A stretch of DNA of 64,000 nucleotides from Flavobacteriales bacterium UBA6770 (lineage in GTDB: Bacteria > Bacteroidota > Bacteroidia > Flavobacteriales_G > Salibacteraceae): positions 682,001-746,000 of the forward strand of contig CAJIZH010000003.1 in NCBI GenBank assembly GCA_905181875.1. The letters run 5' to 3'. The notes beneath the pieces are model-generated. The model had not been told where the DNA came from. It saw only the letters and a list, made by a program, of their open reading frames with translations, and ran no database searches. The first letter of the stretch is position 1, and every line of letters starts with the position of its first letter. Below, in pieces: positions 25,504-34,857 of the stretch. Made by a program: the position numbers and the translations under genes.

Positions 25504-27678
25504 TTACCGAAACAAATTTACCTCTCCACTGTAAAAATGAAATTCATCCAAATAATCCATAACCCTTGCTTGATATATATAAACCCCAATTGGAGCCATT
25601 TCTTGCTTTTTTGAGTTCATGCCCTCCCAGCCAATTTTAGGATCATTGGACGTAAATATTGTACTTCCCCATCGATCGTGAATAGTAAGTAGATATTCTT
25701 TAGCACCGATTACAACGGGTTTGAACTCTTCATTCTTTCCATCAGTATTTGGAGTAAACGAATTTGGAGCAAAAAAAGCATATTCATTTTCTACCTCAAC
25801 AGTTTTTGAAAGCGTATCAGTGCACCCATTTTCATTGGTAACCAATTGACTAATTCTATAAATACCCGGTTCCTCCAAAATAAAAAAACCGCTACAGCCA
25901 TTTTCGGACACAGAATTTCCAACAAACAATTCACATTCCAAAGCTCTTTTTGGACTAGCCAAGACTTCTACTTCAGGATTAAAAACACTTATGACCGAAT
26001 CGGACAAAGAAAAGTTAGCCAATGGACTTTCATAAACCTCGATCGGAATGTAAATAGGCCCGATGGTATCTCTGCATTTATCGACAGTATAGGTGATTAA
26101 CGAGACTGTATAACCACCCGGTTCAACAAGTCTCCAGCGTTCTTGAGTATTCGTTGACGTTGAACTTGAGCGCAAGTTTCTTGTAAGCGTCCATTTAGTG
26201 ACTAAGGGACTTTCTGATTTTGACAAATTTTCTAATTGAACTAATAAGGGTGCGCAGCCTTCAGTATTTCTAGTAGCAAGGTCTAATTCGGGATTTGCGA
26301 TAACCTCTGGACTCAATTTTACCACAGCGCTGCAAATTGCATGAGTCATTACCATATAGACTTCAAGTTCACCAAGTTGCGGGTAATTCACCACTTTAGT
26401 AACTTCTCCTGTGTCGGTCCTTATGCTCGAACCTTCACTAAATGTCCAGTAAATTTTTGTGTAAGGTTGGTATTCACCAGCAGCAGAAAACTTAAAATTA
26501 GGATTTGACAAACAGGCATATTGAGGTCCCAAAGCCTTTGGGATTAATGGTGGAAATATCTGAACAATTTTCTCAATTGTGTCGGCACAATCAAACTGAG
26601 GGTTTGCAATTAAACGTATTCTAAATGTCCCCGTATCAGGAAAAGTATAGATTGGGGCTTTCAATGTTGATGTTTGAATTCCTGGATTGTCTATATCAAA
26701 ATCCCAAATAAAAGTTCGAGAAGTAATACTAGAATTAAACATCTCATGCTCCATTCCCGAGCATGGAAGCGGTGTATTAAACTTGGCCTCAGTGTTCGAT
26801 TCGCAAATAACAATGTTCACTTGAAATTCTCTTCGCGATGTGCCAATTTTAATCCCATTGCGATATTCCTCTACACACACACCATACAAGTACTGCCCTG
26901 TTTGTCTAGGAATTCCTGTAATTCGACCCGTTTTTGGATCAATCTGAAATGGAATTGCTTTGTTAAATGGATTGTTTGCAGAATAACCTGCATTCCAAGG
27001 CACAGTATTATAGGGAGGCTTTGTTGCTGGAATAGGCATTATACTATTGGGGGGACCAGAAAATCGAATTAAATCAGAACCTCCAGTAAATGGATCACAA
27101 AATTTATAAACCAACGAATCCCCATCTTCATCAGTTGCGCTATGGTCAAAATTAAAGTCACTTCCAAGGCAAATAGCTAATGGAGGGGCACTTTGGAATA
27201 AGGGTGAATTATTGCATCCGTAACGCAATGAACCCGGAATATTTGTAGTTATCGTAGTTCCTACCTTGTCTGGAGTACTAATATTTTTAAGTGAGCTATT
27301 TCGGCAGCAGCGTTGGTAACTGACTGCATATCCTCCTATGTTTGGTGGTAAATAAATCGTTTTTCTATAGTAACCAATTTGCACACAAACTCCTGTCGGA
27401 GACGAAAAACAAGGATCGTAAATATTGACAGGTAGTTCACTAATATCTATTGGTGCTAATGTTAGGTTTTTAAATAGCGTGTCGTTATAAATAGCAACAT
27501 TAGCAGGATCATCATACTTCGCTCCTTGCCCATTGCAATCGCGATAAACAATCATAGTTATTTCGTAACTATTATTTCCAAGACATTTATAGGTCATGTC
27601 TCCACCCACTATATGATAGGCTTTCGATACGAAACCGCAACTAATAATAAGAATTAAGAATACCGCCTTTTTGAGCAT
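25504..27678 (-). CDS. PKD-rich gliding-motility-associated (T9SS type B) surface protein
   Basis: The 724-residue product starts at the ATG at 27678 (MLKKAVFLILIISCGFVSKA, signal peptide). It begins with the HIVGGDMTYKCLGNNSYEIT segment and cysteine-rich blocks typical of large Bacteroidota adhesins, followed by PKD/Ig-like regions (WDFDIDNPG, YTFPDTGTFRIRL, EPGGYTVSLITY). The C-terminus (FFAPNSFTPNTDGKNEEFKP, HDRWGSTIF, GVYIYQARV, YSGEVNLF) is the gliding-motility-associated type B sorting domain, so T9SS would place it on the cell surface. Ligand or role unknown. Confidence 0.9.
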   Translation of the reverse strand: MLKKAVFLILIISCGFVSKAYHIVGGDMTYKCLGNNSYEITMIVYRDCNGQGAKYDDPANVAIYNDTLFKNLTLAPIDISELPVNIYDPCFSSPTGVCVQIGYYRKTIYLPPNIGGYAVSYQRCCRNSSLKNISTPDKVGTTITTNIPGSLRYGCNNSPLFQSAPPLAICLGSDFNFDHSATDEDGDSLVYKFCDPFTGGSDLIRFSGPPNSIMPIPATKPPYNTVPWNAGYSANNPFNKAIPFQIDPKTGRITGIPRQTGQYLYGVCVEEYRNGIKIGTSRREFQVNIVICESNTEAKFNTPLPCSGMEHEMFNSSITSRTFIWDFDIDNPGIQTSTLKAPIYTFPDTGTFRIRLIANPQFDCADTIEKIVQIFPPLIPKALGPQYACLSNPNFKFSAAGEYQPYTKIYWTFSEGSSIRTDTGEVTKVVNYPQLGELEVYMVMTHAICSAVVKLSPEVIANPELDLATRNTEGCAPLLVQLENLSKSESPLVTKWTLTRNLRSSSTSTNTQERWRLVEPGGYTVSLITYTVDKCRDTIGPIYIPIEVYESPLANFSLSDSVISVFNPEVEVLASPKRALECELFVGNSVSENGCSGFFILEEPGIYRISQLVTNENGCTDTLSKTVEVENEYAFFAPNSFTPNTDGKNEEFKPVVIGAKEYLLTIHDRWGSTIFTSNDPKIGWEGMNSKKQEMAPIGVYIYQARVMDYLDEFHFYSGEVNLFR

Positions 27679-27812
27679 AATCGTGACCAAAATACAATGT
27701 TAATCAGGTATATAGCCTTAGACAATATAATGTGAAGAACGGTTGGCAGTCATTTTATCAAAAAACAGCAATTTATTACCCAGTTCTTGATTCGATTTAA
27801 TAATTTCACAAG

Positions 27813-29327
27813 ATGAAAATTAAATTAATCCTACTCCTAACATTTGTATTTGCAATCAACGCTAATGCTCAAGAAATTGATTTTGGCAAATTTGATAGTT
27901 ATGTAAAAAAATCGATGCGTGATTTTAATATGCCTGGCTTGGCAATCGGCGTTATTCAGAATGGTGATATCGTTTTTCAGCAAGGTTATGGTGTGAGTAA
28001 AGTTGGGGAACCTCAACGTATTAGTACGAACTCCATGTTTGGTATTGCTTCCTTATCTAAAGCGTTTACGGCTGCTTCAATAGGAATGTTAGTCGAAGAT
28101 GGGAAACTAAACTGGGATGATAAAGTGACGAAACACTTACCAAATTGGAAGCTAATTGATCCTGTAGTCACCAATATGATGAGCATTGAAGATTTACTCT
28201 GCCATCGAAGTGGACTTAAGACATTTGATGGTGATTTATTGTGGTATGGCTCAAATTATAGCAGAGAAGAAATAATTACCCGAATTCAACATTTGCCACT
28301 TTCTTATGAATTTAGAAATGGATTTGGATATCAAAACATAATGTTTATTACTGCAGGAAAAGTAATTGCAAAAGTTTCAGGTATGACATGGGACAAATTT
28401 GTAGATACCCGGATTTTGAATCCACTTGGAATGACTCAAACTATTTCTTCTATTACGAAATACAAGGAGAATACAAAAATTGCTTATCCCCATTTAAAAC
28501 GTAAACCCCAGGAACTAATAAACTATGATAACAGTGGAGCCACAGCATCGCTAAATTCTAATGTTGTAGACATGATGACGTGGACTAAGTTCTGGCTAAA
28601 TGAAGGTATTCACCATGGAGACACTTTATTGAAAGCCAGTACGGTAAGAAAAATCTTCAGTGTGCAAAATCCATTACCTGTTTCAAACTTTGATGCCTCA
28701 ATAGGAACTCATTTTAAAGGCTATGGATTCGGTTGGTTCTTAATGGACTATAACGGTAAAAAAGTGGTTCATCATGGTGGCGGTCTTCCAGGTTACATTA
28801 CTAAAGTTGCTCTAGTTCCTGAAGAAAATATGGGGATTGTAGTATTAACCAATGACATGTCTTCGATATGTACTGCTCTTATGTATAAATTGTTGGATGA
28901 GGCGTTTGCAGAAGCCAAGAGAGATTGGTCAAAGGATTTTTCAAGCTACAGCAAAAGATCGGATTCTTTGAGTACAGTTAAAATGAACAAACAAGACCTT
29001 GAGCGTAAAACCGAAACCATGCCTTCGGCACCTTTAGAAAGCTATGTTGGAACTTACTCTGACAAATTCTATGGCAACGCTACCATTTCGATTGAGGGAA
29101 AAGGTAAAAAAGCTAAGCTGAAACTAGTTTTGGAACCAGCAAAAGCATTATTTACTGCGACATGTGAACATTGGGAAAACGATTCGTTTGTCTTTAAGTT
29201 TAATGACGAGTTCTTACCTCGTGGTTTTGCGAATTTCAAAGTTGAAGGTGGAAAAGTATCTGGGTTTACTATTGACTTATCGAATCCCGATTTTCATTTT
29301 TCGAATTTGAATTTTATAAAGAAGTAA
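27813..29327 (+). CDS. Serine hydrolase of the class C beta-lactamase family
   Basis: The 504-residue exported protein has a signal peptide (MKIKLILLLTFVFAINANAQ) and a beta-lactamase/D-Ala-D-Ala carboxypeptidase fold with SxxK motif FGIASLSKAFTAASI (Ser in SLSK), the YxN-type GFGYQN, and the late VVHHGGGLPGYIT motif. The C-terminal 130 residues resemble the DUF3471 extension. It may act as an esterase, peptidase or carboxypeptidase in the periplasm; resistance to beta-lactams is not implied. It is convergent with rodA, 4 bases apart. Confidence 0.85.
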   Translation: MKIKLILLLTFVFAINANAQEIDFGKFDSYVKKSMRDFNMPGLAIGVIQNGDIVFQQGYGVSKVGEPQRISTNSMFGIASLSKAFTAASIGMLVEDGKLNWDDKVTKHLPNWKLIDPVVTNMMSIEDLLCHRSGLKTFDGDLLWYGSNYSREEIITRIQHLPLSYEFRNGFGYQNIMFITAGKVIAKVSGMTWDKFVDTRILNPLGMTQTISSITKYKENTKIAYPHLKRKPQELINYDNSGATASLNSNVVDMMTWTKFWLNEGIHHGDTLLKASTVRKIFSVQNPLPVSNFDASIGTHFKGYGFGWFLMDYNGKKVVHHGGGLPGYITKVALVPEENMGIVVLTNDMSSICTALMYKLLDEAFAEAKRDWSKDFSSYSKRSDSLSTVKMNKQDLERKTETMPSAPLESYVGTYSDKFYGNATISIEGKGKKAKLKLVLEPAKALFTATCEHWENDSFVFKFNDEFLPRGFANFKVEGGKVSGFTIDLSNPDFHFSNLNFIKK

Positions 29328-29331
29328 TCGC

Positions 29332-30636
29332 TTAACTCAAAATATGCATTCTCTCTGAGTCCATTTTTACGAATGTAAATAGGAGAATCGTAAATGCCCA
29401 CAAACTAGAACCGCCATAGGAAAAGAAGGGCAATGGAATTCCGATTACAGGAGCTAATCCAATAGTCATCCCAATATTAATAGCCAAATGAAAAAAGAAA
29501 ATACTGGCTACGCAATAGCCATAAATTCTTGAGAATTTAGACCGTTGCCTTTCAGCTATTATTACTATTCGGAAGAGCAATACCAAAAATAAAACTATGA
29601 CTACCAAGCTACCAAGGTATCCCCATTCCTCCCCAACTGTACAAAAAATAAAGTCAGTACTTTGCTCAGGTACAAAATTGAACTTGGTTTGGGTTCCTTC
29701 CAAAAACCCTTTTCCAAACACACCCCCCGAGCCAATTGCAATCATAGATTGATGCACGTTATAACCAGCACCCGTGATATCGTGTTCTATTCCAAGCAAC
29801 TCATTTATTCTGGACTGCTGATGCGATTTTAATACATCGTTAAACATAAAGTTTACTCCATATACATAGCCAGCGATAACTCCAAAGACTAGAATAATAG
29901 CAATCTTAATTCCTTTGTGATTACGAAACATCTGATGGATGAGTAGACATATAATCCCAACAACTATAATCATTAAAGTCTGTCCAGAAATTTGCAATTC
30001 GAAGGGCAAATCAAAGGTGGTATAGTTAAGCAATAAAGCCAATACAAATAGTGCCGCTGCACCTAGTCCAATTAATAAAATATTGCCGCTTAGCCCTTCT
30101 CGATACATGACAAAAATAAAAGAAGCGTATACTAAAACAGAGCCTGTATCCGGCTGCAATAGAATGAGTCCTGCTGGAATTAGTAGAATTATAAAAGCTT
30201 TTATTCTAACAAAAATTCCTTGGAATTTCTTCCCTAATGAACTAAGGTAATACGTTAGCGCTAGAGCTGTTCCATACTTAGCGAGTTCTGAAGGTTGAAA
30301 GGAGAAACCACCAAACGTGAACCATGATTTAGCACCTTTTATTTCGGTCCCAAAAATCAGGACACCAACCAACAAAGCCATACAAAGAGCATAGATAGGA
30401 TATGCAAGGCGTGAAAAGAATCTTGGATCTAACATCAGTACAATCCACACCAAAAGATAAGAGCTTATAATCCATATCATTTGTTTGCCATAAGACATAC
30501 TCAAATCAAAGATTGATTGGTGTTGCTCATTATAAGTAGCTGCATAAATATTGATCCACCCCATGAGCACCAATGTGGTATAAACCCAAAATATGGTCCA
30601 ATCAATGTTTTGAAATATGCTACTTTTTGCCCTCAT
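29332..30636 (-). CDS. rodA: Rod-shape glycosyltransferase RodA (SEDS family)
   Basis: The 434-residue membrane protein has about ten hydrophobic segments and the SEDS signatures: FSFQPSELAKYGTALALTYY, LLQPDTGSVLVYASFIF, GAGYNVHQSMIAIGSGGVFG, and IGIPLPFFSYGGSSLW near the C-terminus. It polymerises peptidoglycan with PBP2 in the elongasome. The gene overlaps the 3' end of mrdA by 17 bases and is the last of the purH-mreBCD-mrdA-rodA unit. Confidence 0.95.
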   Translation of the reverse strand: MRAKSSIFQNIDWTIFWVYTTLVLMGWINIYAATYNEQHQSIFDLSMSYGKQMIWIISSYLLVWIVLMLDPRFFSRLAYPIYALCMALLVGVLIFGTEIKGAKSWFTFGGFSFQPSELAKYGTALALTYYLSSLGKKFQGIFVRIKAFIILLIPAGLILLQPDTGSVLVYASFIFVMYREGLSGNILLIGLGAAALFVLALLLNYTTFDLPFELQISGQTLMIIVVGIICLLIHQMFRNHKGIKIAIILVFGVIAGYVYGVNFMFNDVLKSHQQSRINELLGIEHDITGAGYNVHQSMIAIGSGGVFGKGFLEGTQTKFNFVPEQSTDFIFCTVGEEWGYLGSLVVIVLFLVLLFRIVIIAERQRSKFSRIYGYCVASIFFFHLAINIGMTIGLAPVIGIPLPFFSYGGSSLWAFTILLFTFVKMDSERMHILS

Positions 30637-32449
30637 ATATCTCTAAAAATGAAGCATTGGTTATCCGTTTCTGTTTGTCTTTTCTCTTAATCTCTCCAGT
30701 TAGATATTGTTCAATCATTAAGCTTGATATTGGTGCCGCCCAAGTACCTCCATAGTCTGAGTACTCTACATAAACCGCAACTGCAATTTTAGGGTTTTCC
30801 ATGGGAGCAAAAGCCATAAAAACGGAATGATCAGGCCAAGGATCGTTCTGAACCGTCCCTGTTTTTCCGCAGACAATGATACTATCCATTCTGGCTTTGC
30901 GAGCGGTTCCGCCGCTCTCATTAACTACCTTGAACATTGCTTTTACAATGGGTTCAAAATACTTAGGATCAACCTCGGTATCAAATTTTTGAGTAAACTC
31001 AGGTCGTTTAACAGAATCTTCTCCAATTGATTTGATTAAATGTGGCTGATAGTAATATCCTTTATTGGCGATAATGGCTGCCAAATTTGCCATTTGAATA
31101 GGAACTACTTGTAATTCTCCCTCCCCAATACTATTAGAATAAATCGTTGAAAAAGCCCAGCGGTTTTCTCCATACCATTTATTGTAAAATTCAGGTGTTG
31201 GAACTAATCCCATTTTCAATCCAGGTAAATCGGTTTTTAATTGAACTCCAAAACCAAACAATTTAACACGTTCTTGCCAAGTTTGTAATCCCATATTAGC
31301 ATCCTTAAAAACACTCGTATTATCTCCACGCTGAATTAAGCGCTTATAAACTTGATAGAAATAAGGATTACAGCTGTGCTGAATGGCTCCCACTAATTCG
31401 TCATATGTATGGGAACCATGACAACCTATTATTCCACGGTTACACTGAAATCGAGTGTCTTGAGTAATCACTCCTTCATCAAGCGCAACTAACGCCTGCA
31501 CGATTTTAAATATAGAACCTGGTCGGTACATTGCATTTATAGTCCGATTGAATAATGGGTTCAACGAATCATTTTGTTGCAACATTTGATAGTTTTTTGA
31601 TCGCGGTCTTCCCACCAACAAGTTAGGATCATAGCTTGGAGCTGATATCATCGCTAAAATTTCACCCGTCGATGGCTCAATTGCAACTATACTTCCTCTT
31701 TTTCCTTGCATTAGTAACTCCCCTAAGGCCTGTAAATCTCGGTCTATAGAACAAATCAAATTTTTACCTGCGATAGGTAAGCTATCATATAGGCCGTTTC
31801 GATAATTTCCTTTAATCCGATTGTGAACATCTACCATAAGGATTTTTTTTCCTCGAGTTCCACGCAATACAGATTCATACTCTTTTTCTAAGCCTCTTTT
31901 ACCAATATAATCGCCACTTTTATAATAGGAATCTTTGGCAATGTCAGAGTTTCCTACCTCTGAAATGTATCCTAAAATATGGGCCGAAGTTGCCTTAGGA
32001 TATTTCCTAAGGGTACGTTTTTCTCCATGAAATCCGTTGTATTTATAAAGACGCTCTGATACCAATGCCCATTGGGATGCAGGAATCTGTTTCTCAAAAA
32101 CAGAAGGTCGATAGCGACTATATTTTCTAGCTTTTTTAAGCCGAGTAACAAAAGCTGAATCTGAAATTCCAAGCAACTGACAAAATGAACTTGTATCAAA
32201 ATCGCTCACTTTAGAAGGCACAACCATTAGATCATATGCCGCCTCATTATATACTAAAAGTTGCTTATTCCTATCGTAAATTAACCCTCTAACAGGGTAT
32301 TGGGTAATTGTTCTCAATGTCTGATTATTGGCGGACATTTGGTACGAATCATCAATAACCTGAATAAAAAATAACCGTCCTAAAAAAATGAGCGCAATGG
32401 TCAAAAATATTCCAAGAATCACAAATTTCCTATCCTCAAACGGCTTCAT
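30620..32449 (-). CDS. mrdA: Penicillin-binding protein 2 (elongasome transpeptidase)
   Basis: The 609-residue class B PBP has an N-terminal membrane helix (VILGIFLTIALIFLGRLFFI), a PBP dimerisation domain (about 50-220), and a transpeptidase domain with SxxK in YRPGSIFKIVQALVAL (near residue 300), an SxN-like YSNSIGEGELQV, and KTGT in VCGKTGTVQNDPWPDHSVF (near 535). It crosslinks peptidoglycan during side-wall growth. It overlaps rodA and starts inside the mreD stop codon (TAATG). Confidence 0.95.
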   Translation of the reverse strand: MKPFEDRKFVILGIFLTIALIFLGRLFFIQVIDDSYQMSANNQTLRTITQYPVRGLIYDRNKQLLVYNEAAYDLMVVPSKVSDFDTSSFCQLLGISDSAFVTRLKKARKYSRYRPSVFEKQIPASQWALVSERLYKYNGFHGEKRTLRKYPKATSAHILGYISEVGNSDIAKDSYYKSGDYIGKRGLEKEYESVLRGTRGKKILMVDVHNRIKGNYRNGLYDSLPIAGKNLICSIDRDLQALGELLMQGKRGSIVAIEPSTGEILAMISAPSYDPNLLVGRPRSKNYQMLQQNDSLNPLFNRTINAMYRPGSIFKIVQALVALDEGVITQDTRFQCNRGIIGCHGSHTYDELVGAIQHSCNPYFYQVYKRLIQRGDNTSVFKDANMGLQTWQERVKLFGFGVQLKTDLPGLKMGLVPTPEFYNKWYGENRWAFSTIYSNSIGEGELQVVPIQMANLAAIIANKGYYYQPHLIKSIGEDSVKRPEFTQKFDTEVDPKYFEPIVKAMFKVVNESGGTARKARMDSIIVCGKTGTVQNDPWPDHSVFMAFAPMENPKIAVAVYVEYSDYGGTWAAPISSLMIEQYLTGEIKRKDKQKRITNASFLEIYEGKK

Positions 32450-32964
32450 TAATTTCGATTGGATTTATAAGAAAATAATTGAAATATAAGCAGTAGCAAC
32501 ATGGTAAAAAGGGTACTTGCTAATGTTCTTCCCAAGACATTAATGAACTCTGAAAAACGAAAGGCTTCAACAAAATGAACTATAAAATGGTGAATAAAAA
32601 TAGCAATCGACGAGTAGGTAATAAACCAAACAAAACCCATTGCACGCCAATTCGGCACAGCATTAAATTCGTAACCATCTCTTGGGGCTAGAAAACGCAA
32701 AAGTGTTGGTCTTAAATAGGCCATAAATACACAAGAAAAAGCATGTAATCCCCAGCTCGAGGAAAAAAGATCTATTGCTAATCCAAGAGCAAAAGCCATC
32801 AAAATAACAACAATTCGATTGAACTCAATAGGTAAAAATAAAATAAAAATCACATAGAAATAAGTGCTAGCTACTCCAAAAACATGAACATTATTAAGCA
32901 CTAATCCTTGTACAATAATTAGAACGAAAAACCGAACTGCTATGGATAAACTGGAACTAATCAT
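32449..32964 (-). CDS. mreD: Rod-shape-determining protein MreD
   Basis: The 171-residue integral membrane protein has five to six hydrophobic segments and little conserved sequence, as is usual for MreD; LGLAIDLFSSSWGLHAFSCV with its Asp-containing helix fits. The gene is identified mainly by its size and its place between mreC (8-base overlap) and mrdA (1-base overlap). It links MreC and RodA/PBP2 at the inner membrane. Confidence 0.85.
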   Translation of the reverse strand: MISSSLSIAVRFFVLIIVQGLVLNNVHVFGVASTYFYVIFILFLPIEFNRIVVILMAFALGLAIDLFSSSWGLHAFSCVFMAYLRPTLLRFLAPRDGYEFNAVPNWRAMGFVWFITYSSIAIFIHHFIVHFVEAFRFSEFINVLGRTLASTLFTMLLLLIFQLFSYKSNRN

Positions 32965-33793
32965 CTTCTTGAGTTTGATTTAATTCAACTTCCTTTTGTT
33001 CCTCTATCATAGCATTGGTTATCGCAAAAACATAGGACACTTTTCTAAAATCGACTACCAAGCTGAGATTTATTTTATAAAAATCAGTTCCTTTGATGGA
33101 TTTATAATCTGCTATAGTTCCTATCAACACATTTCTTGGAAAAACACCTCCTGATCCTCGAGTTACGACGGTATCGCCTATCGCAATTTTAACGTGTGAC
33201 GGAATATCCGATAGTTGAACTTTATCTGCCTTTTTACCGTCCCATGTCAATACACCAAAGTAATCCGACGACTTTAATTTAGCACTTACTTGAGTTCGAG
33301 AATGCAATACTGATATCACACTTGAATAATGTTGTGACACATTTTTGATAATCCCAACAATACCTTCATTGCAAACAACACCCATTTCTGGCTGGAAACC
33401 GTTTACCGATCCCTGATTTAGTGTTAAATAGTTGTTGCGCTGGCTAACCGTACTGTTAACTACTCTTGCTTTTGTATACTCATATTGAGTGCGGTACAAG
33501 CTATCATTTATAACTTTTACCCAAGGTGTTAGCCCAAAATGCGCCTCTTGCTCATTAGACTTTAATCGACCTATCTCCTCAGCCAGATTTTCATTAACCT
33601 GTTTTAAACTCAAGTAATCTTTCGCCTCAGCAATAGCCTCAAATGCTCCACCTGAGACTTCATTCGCAAATCCTAAAAAATTTGCTCGTTGAAAAGAGTT
33701 ATTTTGAACTAAAAGAAAAAACGCAATGAATTGCAGTCCAAAAAATAATAGCGTAAAATGTTGTCTCCAAATAAATTGTATGAGATTACGCAC
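32957..33793 (-). CDS. mreC: Rod-shape-determining protein MreC
   Basis: The 278-residue protein has a short cytoplasmic segment, one membrane helix (FTLLFFGLQFIAFFLLV), a coiled coil (about 60-90, LKQVNENLAEEIGRLKS), and the periplasmic beta domain with YLTLNQGSVNGFQPEMGVVC and TRGSGGVFPRNVLIGTI. The length and order match the family. It scaffolds the elongasome between MreB and PBP2. The gene lies 19 bases after mreB and overlaps mreD. Confidence 0.92.
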   Translation of the reverse strand: MRNLIQFIWRQHFTLLFFGLQFIAFFLLVQNNSFQRANFLGFANEVSGGAFEAIAEAKDYLSLKQVNENLAEEIGRLKSNEQEAHFGLTPWVKVINDSLYRTQYEYTKARVVNSTVSQRNNYLTLNQGSVNGFQPEMGVVCNEGIVGIIKNVSQHYSSVISVLHSRTQVSAKLKSSDYFGVLTWDGKKADKVQLSDIPSHVKIAIGDTVVTRGSGGVFPRNVLIGTIADYKSIKGTDFYKINLSLVVDFRKVSYVFAITNAMIEEQKEVELNQTQEDD

Positions 33794-33812
33794 GAACTAT
33801 TCTCCCTGTAAT

Positions 33813-34837
33813 TTACTTAATTAAGAAATTAAAATTATCTGCATTTTTAAGTGCGATACCCGTTCCTCTTGCCACTGCTCTTAAAGGATCTTCAGCAACA
33901 TGCACTGGCAACTTAGTCTTCATGCTAATTCGTTTGTCCAATCCTCTTAACATGGATCCGCCTCCTGCTAAGTAGATTCCTGTTTTGTAAATATCGGCAG
34001 AAAGTTCAGGTGGTGTCATTTCAAGTGCAGATAAAATAGCTTCTTCAATTTTTGAAATTGACTTATCTAAAGCATGTGAAATCTCTACATACGAAACATG
34101 TATTTCCTTTGGAATACCTGTCATTAAATCTCTACCATGAACGGCGTAATCCTCTGGAGGATCATCTAACTCAGGCAAAGCTGCACCAACTTCAATTTTA
34201 ATTCGTTCAGCAGTTCTTTCACCAATTAATATATTGTGCTGTCTTCGTAAATAATCTTCAATATCAGACGTGAATTCATCACCCGCTACACGAATAGATT
34301 TGTCACAAACAATTCCTCCGAGCGCAATTACTGCAATTTCAGAAGTTCCTCCTCCAATATCGATAATCATATTGCCCATTGGCTCTTCAACATCAATTCC
34401 AATTCCAATTGCAGCAGCCATAGGCTTCGTAAATCAAGTAAACCTCTTTAGCACCTGCATGCTCAGCAGAATCTTTACTGCACGTTTTTCAACTTCGGTA
34501 ATTCCAGAAGGAATACAGATTACCATTTTCAGATGAAGGCTGAAAAATTCTACGACCCGTATTAATCATTTTAATCATGCCCTTGAATCATGTGCTCAGC
34601 AGCATGAAAATCTGCAATTACTCCGTCCTTTAATGGACGTATAGTTTTGATGTTTTCGTGGGTTTTGCCATGCATTTGCATTGCTTGCTTACCCACGGCA
34701 ATAAATTTTGAAGACACTCGGTCTTGCGCTACAATTGACGGCTCATCAACAACAACCTTGTCATTATGAATAATCAAAGTATTGGCCGTTCCCAAATCAA
34801 TTGCAATTTCTTGGGTAAAAAAATCAAATAAGCCCAT
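33813..34837 (-). pseudogene. mreB: Rod-shape-determining actin MreB, frame-disrupted by four clustered indels
   Basis: The N-terminal part (34837 down to about 34583) reads as MreB with the phosphate-1 loop EIAIDLGTANTLI; the C-terminal part (34421 to 33813) has MIIDIGGGTSEIAVIALGG, LAGGGSMLRGLDKRI and an end of normal length. Between them the conserved sequence is present but the frame shifts four times. There are extra bases at about 34580-34582, 34533 and 34425, and a missing base between 34472 and 34473. Corrected, the middle reads MIKMINTGRRIFQPS, LKMVICIPSGITEVEKRAVK, DSAEHAGAKEVYLIYE, giving 340 residues in all, the family length. All six genes of the operon are otherwise intact, so sequencing or assembly error is likelier than real loss. 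Confidence 0.9.
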
Positions 34838-34857
34838 TTATCTTTTCCTCCTTGTTC

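Noticed and set aside
27813..29327. Beta-lactamase conferring drug resistance
   Set aside because: The motifs only place it in the broad serine hydrolase family; the DUF3471-like tail is typical of esterase or peptidase members.
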